Shown piece by piece: positions 11,352 to 22,195 of a stretch of 64,000 bases of DNA; within the stretch, counting starts at the first letter, position 1, and each line of letters opens with the position of its first letter. The notes beneath the pieces are model-generated. The model was not told the origin of the DNA. It searched no databases and was given only the letters and a program-made list of their open reading frames with translations. The DNA is from Volutella citrinella (taxonomy: Eukaryota > Ascomycota > Sordariomycetes > Hypocreales > Nectriaceae). Made by a program: the position numbers and the translations under genes. Location of the stretch: positions 62,001 through 126,000 of the forward strand of contig JAWZSP010000008.1 in the NCBI GenBank assembly GCA_034401135.1, in the 5' to 3' direction.

Positions 11352-11760
11352 CTACAAGGGCACACCGCCCATACCAGGCGCCCCGCCAACAAAAATCAGC
11401 GTGCTACTCGTTGTGGTAGTTGGCTGCCCCTTGGGAGGCCCTGATATTGCTGTTCCCATTCCAGGGGCGCCACCAATGAAACTCAGTGTCGCGCTTGTTG
11501 TTGTTGTTGTTGTTGTTGTTGCTGTTGTTGTAATCGACTGGCGCTTAGAAGGTCCCAAATTAGGGACCCCGCCAACATGGCTTTGTGTGGTTGCTGGCGC
11601 AGTAGACTGATGCTCGGGAGATCCTGATACTGTAGGTTCCAAATCAGGGTTGCCGTCAACATAACTTTGCGTGCTGCCTGCCACCGAAGACTGATGATCG
11701 GGAGGTCCTGGTACTAGAGGTCCCGAATCCGGGGGCCCGCCAGCATGGCTCGACGTGCTG
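11352..11760 (-). repeat. Imperfect tandem repeats in the S8-like protein tail
   Basis: At least four copies of a unit reading roughly S-x-(Y/H/F)-(V/I)-x-G-x-P-x-(L/M)-G ... (S/P)-G-x-P-x-x-Q are visible, for example SYVDGNPDLEP, SHVGGVPNLGP, SFIGGAPGMGT and IFVGGAPGMGG. A trinucleotide run at about 11497-11531 encodes a Thr tract between two copies. Confidence 0.6.
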
Positions 11761-14700
11761 CTACTACTCGTCACAGAGGCAGAATCCTTGCTGGCGTGAG
11801 TGCTAGCAGTGCTTTCGCTTCCGTTGGTGGCATCAGAGTTTGTCGTGGACTCGCCATCCGTGGATGCTGGTCTTGTTTCTGTCGTCATGCTGTGATATGG
11901 TCTTGAGCATTCAAGCTGATTGGGATTGCCAGGGGACTCAGTGTCGCGCTTGAAAAGGTAGCAAGCAGGAAACCCGGCCTGATTAAACTCTGTAAGTTCA
12001 AGTCCGTTGTACCCTACATTGATATTTGGCACGATGCCTGTTGCAGGGTCGGGTTGTCTGTTGGGGTTCCTATCCCATGATAGGTTTATCAGCGCCTGCA
12101 CCACTTTCGCCACATCGTCCGAACCCCCGCGACCGATCTCGCCTCTCATAAGCATGGTTTGGATTATGTGGGCAAGTAATCCGGCTATCTTCGCGGTGGC
12201 TATGTATCGATGAGTCAAACATTGCCATTGGAGATAGGAATTGATTGACTTACCTATAGATGTCCCGGAAAATTCGCCTGGTGTGAAGCTAGAATCTCCC
12301 TCAGGACATCGTGAACGCTGGCCAGGTGCATAAATAATAGGTATCCAGTCTTTTAGATCGCTTGCAGGCCAGTGTAAATTGGTACCAGGCCATATCTCCA
12401 TCCCATCAGCGCTCGTAGCGCCAACTGTAACGAGCCCTGCGACATAGAAAGCTTCGTTAGAGACCTTGGCAAGGCTGACAGGAAGCTCATCATTGTCTAT
12501 AACTCGCTATTATAAGCATATTAGCTATAGATCTCCATGTATTCGGAATGCCGATAGACGTACAAGACCATCATTGCCAGTAGCGCAGACAGGTACAATA
12601 TTCTTTGCAACCATTCGTTTAAAGATAGCAGAAAACAGAATCTGGATTTCACCCCAAACATCCTGTCCATCAGCGATAGATGGGTACCGAAAGCCTCTTT
12701 TTCTAAGAGGGTTCTTATACCGATTGTACCCAAGCGACATAGAGAAGACGCTAGGCCGGCCAGATGCCTGATGGACTACATCTCGAAGCGTTTGAAGAGT
12801 GCAATCTAAACCAAGAGCGGAACAATCATCAACAAGATTTAGTCTTGCAGCTTTTCCCATGCCTTGTTCATGGCCAACAGCGTGTGATGCCATGCATGCT
12901 GCATGCTCTCTTGCTTCTGGGTCAGTGTCTTGAACCCATGGAATTCGCTTGTCCCATGGAGAGTGGTATCTTGCGGTTAGATCATGCCTAAAGTACTTTG
13001 TGAACTCCTGGAGAGAAAAAGTTAGTTTGCGTAATTGTAGAAGCAAAAGGAATACACAAACCGTATGAGATAATAAATACATCACTTCTAGAATGTATAC
13101 ATCCACACCCACACCAGGATATCCGTTAAGGAGTGACATTCCCTGATACTCATCTAGACGAGTGCCTCTTTTCAGGTTCAGCACAATGCTTTCTATCTGT
13201 GCTGCCTGCCGTATGAAGAAGGGTGCCCCAGGAGGAGCACCAGGAGGAGCTGGCGGTGCATTTTGTGAACGCGGGGGGTCATCATATATGACTTCCATTT
13301 CTTCGCCCAGGTGAATATTAGAAACCTAGACTGTTATTAGTATTCGTAGTATAAGAAACCCTGTTAACCCTAAGTGACGTGAAATACTGACAAACGGGCT
13401 AGAGAAAAGTCCAGCAGCCATTTCCTCGGTCGTATGTAAAGTAAAGTACATAACACCGAAACCCTCAAGATCCTGTTGCTTCAATGTTTTCTTGACGTCG
13501 ACTTGCAACAGTCGATTCTTCAGTACCAATATATTGAAAGGGTCTCTGAACTTGGGGAATACTAGGAAGAAGTGGGTTAGTGTGCATTGTGGTTCAGGGT
13601 TGGCACGACCCTGGATTCCGAACAGCCTAGGATAGTCAGAAGTGGGATCCGATGTTGCCTTGCAGTACGTCTCAGAAGAAGTGGTTGTAGTGGACTCCGT
13701 GGTCGATGACGGCTCCTGCGTCGATGAAAGCATTTCAGTCATCTGCTGGCTGGTGAGGGCTTGAGTGGCTCCGCTTGGTCCTTCCGAGGCACCATTTGAC
13801 GGCTTTTCGGGGCTGCCAGGCACAGGCGGACGAAGAGGTATGCCGTTTCCGTTCCCAGGGTCACCGGGCGGCTTGTTTCCTGGATTGGTGTTTCCCGGAC
13901 TACCTGGCTTGACAACTATGGGAGGGGGGAAAGTGAAACCTGGTGAACCCGGGGCGGGGGAACCTGGAGGTGGAGAGCCCGGCGGTGCAGGGGAACCTGG
14001 CGGAAGAGGTCCAACGATTGGTAGAGGTGCAACAGGAACAAAGGGTGCACCACCAGCCACATCGCTCGTCGTCGTCATGGTTGTGGTCGGAACAGTACTA
14101 CCGTGTTGCGCCTCAGGGCTTGTGGGCAAAGTCGCATGCGCCGCCGATGTGACACTTCCGCCACTTGGTGATCCAAGGCTACCAAGCGAGGCAGAAGGCT
14201 GTATGTCGATGCTCCGCGATGCGGCCCCTTGGCTAATGTCCTCTGTTGCCATACCGGGTACCGGAACATTGAGCTGAGATGTGCTCATTGTCTTGGCATT
14301 GTGTGTGGTTGTTGACTGGCTTCCAGGTGCTATTTCCATCGTGGAAGAGGTAGAGATAGTAGTCTGACCGGCTGCAGAAATGGGAGCGCCATTGCCCTTG
14401 GTGCGAGTAGATGCCTGCTGATTGCTCTGCGACAATGCGTTCGAGGCGGTCTGGCTGCCTCCTTGCGTTTCAGTTTGTACCGTGCTCTGTCGCTGCTGGG
14501 GGGCACCAGGCGCATGGACTTCGCTGCTCGTCGAGGCTGGTAGGACAGTGGCCTCCACAGTGACTGTGACTACGATAGTTGTTAATGTTGCACTGCCCGT
14601 TGCCTCCGTTGTAGTGCGGGTTGTTTCGACTGCGGTATCGAGTGTCGTGGTAGCATACGTCGAGGAGGGCAAACTTCCCACCGGAACCGTCACTGTTGTC

Positions 14701-14801
14701 GTTATGGTGACTGCTGGTATCTTGGTTGGCCCCGACTTGTCTTGTGAGCTGGCTCCATACACCGAAGACAAGATGCCCAGAAGGGCCAAGCGCAGTAACA
14801 T
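11352..14801 (-). CDS. Secreted subtilisin-like (S8) protein with long Ser/Thr/Pro-rich arms
   Basis: Exons are 14801-13392, 13325-13062, 13007-12564, 12506-12254 and 12199-11352, all in phase, giving 1072 residues. The N terminus MLLRLALLGILSSVYGASSQ is a signal peptide. About 350 residues of Thr/Ser-rich then Pro/Gly-rich (PGSP repeat) sequence follow, probably O-glycosylated. The S8 region starts near residue 500. It holds DVYILE where the catalytic aspartate block (VxxxDTG) should be, EHAACMASHAVG for the histidine block, VPVCATGNDG for the oxyanion block, and FSGTSIATAKIAGLLAH for the serine block. The aspartate position carries glutamate and the histidine block lacks the usual Gly-Thr. 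The tail has imperfect repeats of about 25-30 residues. It may be a cell-wall or adhesive protein with weak or no protease activity. Confidence 0.75.
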
Positions 14802-15591
14802 GGTGACGAAAGCAGCACAATGGACGGTCCACTAACGCACTGAAACAATTTCAGTCTTGGAAGACCGTCCTTATAAGTCGCGTGCTCTGTGCTCGGGCGG
14901 ATGCAAATAGTATAGCGTGGGAATCAACGTAGGGTTTGCATTTTCTTGTCCTTATCCTCAACAACCCCACCGGTAGTCGTGTGCCACCGCGATCCTGTAC
15001 TGCGTGGATTAAGTCGGTGCGCTCATCCTCATCCTACCAGCCATTGTACCGGTGGCACGGTACAGACAACAGCTCACATGTCCATTTTAGAGCAACGGCA
15101 GTTGTGGCTTGTGTAACCCTAAGTTGATCGAGGACCTTGCGGCGCGTCTATTTTAGGAATTCCCCCGAAAGGTGTTCGCCCTGGCCTAGTGCTCGGATAT
15201 ACATCTTACTACGCAGCTTGAAACCCTGCCGGTGGAGAAGTCGTGATTTGGCGGCCGCCACCTGCGCCCTTAGTAACAACAGTCGGGCGGGGGCGGACAG
15301 AAATAGTCGCAAGAAGGATTTTTTTTTTCTCGCATCGCTGGCAAGGGGTGGGCAATGTCTTGACTGTCCTATAATTAGGCGGGTGCCCTCGTGCCGGGGC
15401 GTGTTAGTAGTAACATTCCCTCAATCGGCCCAAAACCCTCCCTTTTGTCGAGGGCCACTGTTGTATGGTATCTCGATAGGGGCATGCTAGCCTTAGGCCA
15501 AGTCTTGGGGGAGGAAAGACCAATGGGATCGGAAAGCTCAAATTCATTACTCTGCCGAGTTTGGTGCATCATTGAATATATGCTCAATGAT
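14802..15591. other. Intergenic, about 790 bases
   Basis: This lies upstream of the S8-like gene and downstream of the carboxylesterase. It holds a TTATAA about 70 bases before 14801 and one perfect inverted repeat at 15045-15064. No gene is seen. Confidence 0.45.
15045..15064. promoter_or_regulatory. Perfect inverted repeat containing CCG-N6-CGG
   Basis: TGTACCG and CGGTACA flank six bases. Inverted CGG half-sites at fixed spacing are the usual form of Zn2Cys6 dimer targets. It lies about 245 bases upstream of the S8-like gene. The binding factor is unknown. Confidence 0.3.
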
Positions 15592-17546
15592 TCAGCTAGC
15601 CATGAATGCCGAGTATGCCAATGCAATATTGTCGAATCCGATGCTCTCTCCAATGTCAATCATGGCTCGGCGGCGACCAGCTTCTTCCGATAGAATGTCA
15701 TCAATCACCTTGGATGTCGCGTCGGTAGCCTTGGCATCCCAAGACGAGGGGCCGTACACCTTTGTCGCCCTGCTCGGCCACGGAGCTGATCCCCACACAA
15801 AGGAACAGAGATCCCCGCCCATTTCCTTGCCTGCTTTGACCATGGCAGGCGGCAAGTCATTTCTAAAGTTCTGAAACAGCAGAATGATGTCCATGATATG
15901 TGTGGCTTCGCCTTTGAACATGCCCTCGCCAGGATTTCGTTCATTGACCAAAAATGTATATGTGTTGGGTCCCCAGCCCTTGCCAAACGAGTAGGTGGCA
16001 GCAAAGTATCCAATGTCGTTGCTAAACTCGAGAAACGCCTTGAATCCAGCGTCATCATCCACAAGGTCACTTGTGAAGCCATACGCTGTGAGTAACTTGG
16101 TCAAGGCGGAGCCATGCTCCCCCAACACGCGATGCATGAAGGCGGGAAATTGCTGGGATATGCCTTGCTTCTTGTGGCCTGCAAAGATTGCCATGCTAGA
16201 TGCCTGCACATTTATTGTCGTGTCAGCTCGGGCATATATAATGCATTGATGGTCTCGCACCCAGAGGCGCCCCAACACTTACGTCAAACTGGCAATCGCC
16301 AACCATGAGACCTTTTAGCCACTTTCGAGCCCCGATGTCTCTGGCGTCTGTAGCAGACACCATGGAGTAGGTCATCGGGTACGGAACCAAGTCACCGTCC
16401 ACCATTGGTCTGTAGGGTAGAGGCGGACTCAACTTGGCCATAATCTCCCCCATTGGAAGGCTGAGAAGGCTCTGTATTCTTTGTTCCGCTGTAGCGGATT
16501 CGAGATTCAAATCCTTGACCACTTGCCCATAAATCCACTCATTATATTCAGCATTTGAAGGTTGCATCAGTAACGGAGTACCTCCAGTCAGTAAGGCACG
16601 TGCAAAGAGGTTTTCATTCGCCAGCAAGTGAAGCCCAGCGGCCACTGTGATGAGTAGGTCATTAGTACTGCCGTTCAAGATCCAAGCAATAAGTGCAAAT
16701 GCGTATGATTACAAACCTCCGCCTGTGCTTTCTCCTGCCACAGTGATTTGATCCGCAGTGCCACCAAAGCCCGCAATGTGTTTATGCAGCCACTTGAGAG
16801 CAACCCTCTGATCTCGGAGTTGGTTGTTTGATTTGTATCCAGCGGACCGTAGCTCGTTGGATGTGAGAAGCCCCAACATGCCGAGCCGGAAGCTATGTCA
16901 TGTTCAAAGTCCACGGTCAGTATGAGGTAGGGTCATGTGTAATTTCCCAAGAAGGCGGTGACAGTGCATTTTTTAATTTTATAAAGCACGCTCTTTGCCA
17001 TCTCAAACTGTACAGAAAGCACTCACTTGACTCCAACCCCGATGATTGGTGTACCTCGTTCAGCAGAGAGCTTGACGAGCTCGGTGAGATCGTAGTGTGG
17101 GAACGAGGCAGAGCCACTGATAAATCCACCGCCATGTATCCACACAAATACTGGCAAAGTATTTGCTTTTGGGAGACTGCCGTCACCTTTCTTAGGGACC
17201 CAGATGTTGAGGTTCAGGACCTCAGTGTCTGACGCTACCAATTCTGGCTCAGGCAGGTTCTGCTGCATCAGTCCCATCTCGAGTTGAAACGATCCCACTG
17301 GCATAGGCGAAGTGGGTCTATAGATATGTTAGTGATAGATGTAAGAGCTCAGGGTAGGAAACAGGACATGTCCTACCCAGGCTTGGTTGCATCGACTGGC
17401 GAATCATAGTGGTCCTTCAGTACGGCCTCTGACAGGCGATCCTGTGGAGTTGCGTACGGGACGCCACGGAATGAGACAACGTCTCTATTAAGTCCTTGAA
17501 TAGTACCAAGCTGAGGAAGTTGGACCTGAAAGAATGCGGAACTCAT
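15592..17546 (-). CDS. Type B carboxylesterase/lipase
   Basis: Exons are 17546-17377, 17317-17027, 16892-16717, 16644-16283 and 16203-15592, giving 536 residues, the usual family length. Visible motifs are FRGVPYATP near the N terminus, the oxyanion WIHGGGFISGS, NFRLGMLGLLTS, the nucleophile elbow VAGESTGGG (Ser near residue 208; the usual residue after Ser is Ala) and GEATHIMD, which holds the likely catalytic His near residue 436. Members hydrolyse carboxylic esters. No signal peptide is evident with the chosen ATG, so it is probably intracellular. An in-frame TTG lies four codons upstream. It is tail-to-head with the P450 to its right and could de-esterify a related substrate, but no direct link is shown. 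Confidence 0.88.
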
Positions 17547-17823
17547 AGTGGTGGACAAGCCAAGGCAAGGTTACAGGGCGCTGGGCTTAGAAAGGGTTGT
17601 GAGAAGGTGTTGGAGACTTCTGTATAATCCAATATTCTGTTAAACAGCTACTCGGCACCTCAAATAGTAAAGAATACTGAGAAACATAGCAGTGAGATGT
17701 GGAAACCCCGCACCATTCCTCTCGACGTTGATGAACCACGTAGGGACCACCCACAACCAACCCTCCACACACAAGAATTCCTACCCCACCCAAAGGTGGG
17801 TCTCGATATTTGGACCAGGCCCA

Positions 17824-19583
17824 TTACACCATCGCGGGGTTAGGGGCAGCATGCTCCATGGTCAGCTTTGTTTCCCCATCATACTTTCGGAGATCCTCTC
17901 TTGCCTGCGCGGCCTCGCTAAAGACAAGTTGTTTGATGCTCTCGGACCTCGGCGTAAATCTGGCCTTGAACGCTTGAGGACGAGTGTTCTCGCTCTCTGT
18001 GTACGCAAAGATGTCCAACTTGACTTCCTTACCCTAGAACGCAAACAGTGTTAGATTCCCCGCACGTTTCTCGACGATGAGCCATAGGAGACTTGCCTGT
18101 GCATCCAGCCCTGGCTGGATGTTGAATGCCCATATCATGCGACCAAGGGAGAACAGCAGACCCTGTTCCGCCAGAGGTTGTCCGCTGCACTGCCGTCTCC
18201 CCCAGCCGAACGGGTTACTTCCCTTTGCATTGGGGTAGGGTCGCTTGGATCCTTCAAGGAATCGTTCAGGTTGGAAGTTGTCAGGATCTGGAAAGTCCCT
18301 GGGGTTTCGATGAATGGCCCACATGTTCCCTGTGAAATTGGTGCCGGCAGGGAAATGGTAGCCTCGATACTCGACGTCTTTGGTGTTGGCATGTGGAATG
18401 CCAGCGAGCACCGTCACAGTTCGCCATCGCAAAACCTCCTTGACCAAAGCTGTGAGGTAGGGTAGCTTCCCGCCATCAATGTCTTCCCAGGAGGGAGATC
18501 TGTCTTGGCCAACGACCCTGTCTATCTCTTCCTGGGCCTTCTTCTGGACGTCTGGGAAGCAGGCCATGGCGAGAATACAGCTCAGCATCGTGCTCGAAGT
18601 TGTGTCGACACCACCTCCAATCAGGTTGGCCATCAGGCCAGAAACCTCGACATCCGTCATCTTGTGTTCCTGCTGTGCCTTCATCATGGTGCTGTTGAAG
18701 GCTTTGTTCTCGTTGGATAGACTCTCTTCTGTGAGCATGTAAAAGTACCGGGCCGCAATAGCTGATCCCATTCTCAAGGCCTTGGGAAAGCTATACAACC
18801 ACGAGGGCAAATTTTGCAACCAGGGCAGAGATTCTAGCAGAAATACACCTGGGACCACAAGGTTGACAGTTTCCATGATATTTAGCGCTTGGATAGCGAC
18901 GTAGTCGTTTTTCCTGTCGATCCTTCGGCCCCATCCAACAATGGAGGTTGTGGAGATGGAGTATCGTTCAACCGAGAGCTCAAAGTCGTCTGGGTCTTGA
19001 ACCAGGTCCCTGATCAGGAGCTTGGCCTCATCCGCTTGAAAGGATCGGTAGTTTCGGACAGCTTGTGAGCCAACTGCGGTGTGCTTGAGCTCAGTCAGCA
19101 ACCAGACAACTGTCCATCGTGTTGAAGGTGTATACCAACCATGAGTTTGCGATGAATTCTCCAACGGTCTCCATATTCCAGTGTTGTCTGGTTAGTAGTA
19201 GTGCAATTTATGACATCGCCCATAAGAATCAGTCGAGGACGCGAGGAGAAGATGTCGGATTTCTTTTCTAGCAACTCTGAAGCAACCCAAGCGTCGGAAA
19301 GAATGATGCGCGGCTGGCGGCCAATCCACAGCGTCATCATTGGGGAATCGTAGTGCTTTGCCCACTTCTCCCATGTAATCCAAGGCCTGACATTGGGCGT
19401 CTGGAAGTGATTGCCGACAATCGGAAATGGAAAGGGGCCAGGCGGGAGTCTGCGGCGCATCACAAGCATTCGTGCCCAGTCAGCGAGGATGGCTGCCACG
19501 GCCATACTAGCCAATATGCCCAGAAATCGGGAGGCGTCAGCCATCGAAAGACTCTGAGGCAACCCCAAGGTGCTGAAAATCAT
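17824..19583 (-). CDS. Cytochrome P450 monooxygenase (first of three)
   Basis: Exons are 19583-19140, 19083-18097 and 18033-17824, giving 546 residues. It has an N-terminal membrane anchor (FLGILASMAVAAILADW), the proline hinge RRRLPPGPFPFPIVGN, the I-helix GGGVDTTSST, the K-helix EVLRWR, PERF, and the heme loop FGWGRRQCSGQPLAE with the ligand Cys near residue 447. The second intron begins GC (CACAG|GCAAGT) and is needed to join GLDAQ to GKEVKLDIFAYTE in frame. The region resembles the group that includes fungal O-methylsterigmatocystin oxidoreductase-like enzymes, but the substrate cannot be inferred. It sits in the ER membrane with NADPH-P450 reductase as partner. It is divergent from the FAD monooxygenase at 20499, so the pair may be coregulated. 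Confidence 0.9.
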
Positions 19584-20498
19584 GTTGTGCAATCGCTTCG
19601 AGTTGTGTTGTCAATAAACTGGAGGATACTAGTCTGAGGAGACCGAGATGAGAAGGATCTTGGTCACTGCACTAAATAACCTTCGTTCGATTGTTCTAAG
19701 GCTCATTCTGTCTTAACACTGAAGTCATCCCAACGCTCCAAAAGCTTCGGCCACTGGCAAATGACGTGAATGTGGCGCTACACTCTTGTGGGGATGTGGG
19801 CGTTGGCTGCTCTTCTGCCACATAGCGGGAAATCAATCAGGTGTGGGCTTAGGGCCCTAGGCAGGGAGGATAGAGAAGCCAGCCCCCAGAGGTACCGACT
19901 GCCTTGATCTCTCGTCGATTGTCTTGTACCTGCTGATTATCTGAGTCCCCGCAACATGATTGACGCCCCTCCCCGGCCTCCCCCCGGGCTCTCCCCGGCT
20001 CCTCCCCGCCCCACCCGGACCCCCCACATTACTGTGCTGAAGAATCATAGGGACCTTTATCTGCTCCACCCTGTCTTTCGCGGTCCAAGGGGTCGTCCCC
20101 TTATGACCAGGGGAAATGGGGCATGAAGCGGGGAGAAGCCGACCTGGGCAATCCCACACATCGTGCGTGCCATGCCACGACTCGCCCAAGGTCCAAATGG
20201 TCCCATCGGGAACGGCCGCGAGGCGTCCCTACCAAACATTATAGACCCGGGTCGACGCGTGTCGCTACTTAAGTCCATGGAATTCCCTTTGGTATCATAC
20301 TAGCGTGTGTCAGAGCTTCATACAATTCAAATCCATTGCGCCCCTCGGAGTCCACTTGCCAACCCCAAGCCCAACGCTCTTCTTGTCTGGTCACTCATCG
20401 ACGACTCCATTCTCCTAGCCACGACGCACTGCGGCACTACCAGCCATTAGTTACGTATTTGGGTATCGCAGGATACCTCAAGCGTTCCAACTACAATA
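19584..20498. other. Divergent promoter of P450 and FAD monooxygenase
   Basis: About 915 bases. A strongly C-rich tract lies at 19968-20028 and ends in CCCCCACATT, matching the shared cluster motif. Nothing else is recognised. Confidence 0.45.
20022..20028 (-). promoter_or_regulatory. TGTGGGG motif in the P450/monooxygenase promoter
   Basis: Reads CCCCACA on the plus strand, followed by T, so it matches the extended form ATGTGGGG. It lies between two divergent starts. See the shared-motif finding. Confidence 0.35.
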
Positions 20499-21987
20499 AT
20501 GAAGGTGTGTCTTCTCTCAGTCGACCATCATGACATTTGAATCAACTGTTGACGTGCGTTCTTCAAGGTCATCATCGTTGGCGCAGGCCCCTCGGGTCTT
20601 CTGCTCGCGACTCTACTGCAGAAGCGTGGAATCCAAACTCAGGTCCTCGAGGCGGCTGATGCACTCGACGATCAACCACGTGCCTGCCACTATGGTGGCC
20701 CTGGAAAGTATGAGCTCGGTCGTGCGGGCGTGTTGGACAAGATTTCTGCTGAAGGATTCCACCCGGGCGGCGTCAGCTGGCGTAGGAAGGATGGATCATC
20801 CATTATCAAGCTAGACAGCAGCACCGTGCCGGAGACAAGCGTACATCGCATCGTGTGCCTTCCCCTTGGCCGGGTTGTCCGCATTCTGTACGACGAAGCC
20901 ATTGCCCATGGCTGTGAGGTGTTGATGCAGCACAAAGTCACCCCCAGCATTGGCCAGACGGCCGAGAGCGCCTGGGTCGATGTTGTCGATGGCTCGTCCA
21001 AGGTGCAGAGGTTCCACGCAGACTACATCGTCGGCTGCGATGGGGCCAACAGCCAGATTAGGCGGGCCCTATTTGGTGACCTCGAGTTCCCTGGCCGGAC
21101 TTGGGACCAGCAAATCGTTGCCAGCAACGTGAGGCACCTCGGATCCGTGTCTTTTCCACGAGGCGTGCTTGTGCTAACACAGACGACTGCAGGTCTACTA
21201 TCCATTTGAGAAGCTTGGATACGATGACAGCAACTTCATCGTGCATCCAAACGACTGGTACATGGCTGCAAAGATCACAAAGGACGGCATGTGGCGAGTC
21301 ACATATGGCGATGTTCCAGGATTGACAAAGCAGCAATATCTCGAGCGTCTTCCCATGCGATTCAAGGAAATGCTTCCCAGTGCTCCTGAGCCTAGTGAGA
21401 TCACGATTTCCAATGTTGGGCCCTATAGAATGCATCAACGGCTTGCCGAAAAGCTGCGAGTTGGTCGATTCTTGCTTGCTGCCGACGCTGCACACCTCTG
21501 CAACCCTTTGTCAGTAACCACTTTCTTGATCCCTTGTTACGTGTCGCGTGTTGACCACCCTCGAATCGTTGGTATCCAATACTGACTGCTCATAGTGGTG
21601 GCCTCGGTCTCGTTGGAGGCATCGCCGACGTAGGGTCGCTATATGATGCTCTTGTCGGTATCGACCAAGGGCTGGCAGATGACTCGATCCTCGACAAGTA
21701 CAACGACATCCGCCGCCAAAAGTACCAAGAGATCGTCGATCCGATGTCGTCATCCAACTTTAGGCGACTATGGGAGAAGGACCCAGAAACCACCATTGCC
21801 GAGGATGATTTCTTCACCATTCTGAGAAAAGCAAACGAGGATGAAGCGTTGCTTTCTCAGCTTCGAGAGGTGTGTAAAATGCATTGGGGATGTTTCAATT
21901 TCTAACTCAGGATAGGCTTCCATGGCATTGAGTCACGACTTCACAAAGTTGTATAACGATAAGCCTGCCAAGGCAGTCCTAGCATGA
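20499..21987 (+). CDS. FAD-dependent aromatic-ring monooxygenase (PF01494 family)
   Basis: Exons are 20499-20504, 20568-21128, 21193-21509, 21596-21869 and 21916-21987, giving 409 residues. The first exon codes only Met-Lys. The second opens directly with the FAD fingerprint VIIVGAGPSGLLLATLL. Other marks are the DG motif YIVGCDGANSQIRR and the second FAD contact GRFLLAADAAHLCNPFGGLGL, where the usual GD is AD. The C-terminal thioredoxin-like domain of phenol hydroxylases is absent, so it resembles the shorter salicylate-hydroxylase or UbiH group. These enzymes hydroxylate phenolic or polyketide rings with NAD(P)H and O2. Divergent pairing with a P450 suggests a shared oxidative route. Confidence 0.85.
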
Positions 21988-22195
21988 GTTTCATAGTTTA
22001 ACGCAAGATGATCTAGAAAGGCCGATCAAGTAAAGAACTGATATGTTATCCAAGGCCTTGCAAGGCGCAGTAGCAACTCGGATAACTCTTCCACTGTGTG
22101 ATTGATAATTCACAGATGTGAATCAACTCATTTTGCGCTCTGCTGTCCATACCAATACAGGTCCTAGCCTCGGATTTGAGGGTATTGTCTTCATT

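Noticed and set aside
13765..14277. Collagen-like Gly-Pro-rich ORF on the plus strand
   Set aside because: Antisense of the Pro/Gly-rich arm of the S8-like gene, whose own frame has signal peptide and splice support.
20057..20278. Small ORFs in the P450/monooxygenase promoter
   Set aside because: No family resemblance or splice partner; C-rich composition explains the open frames.
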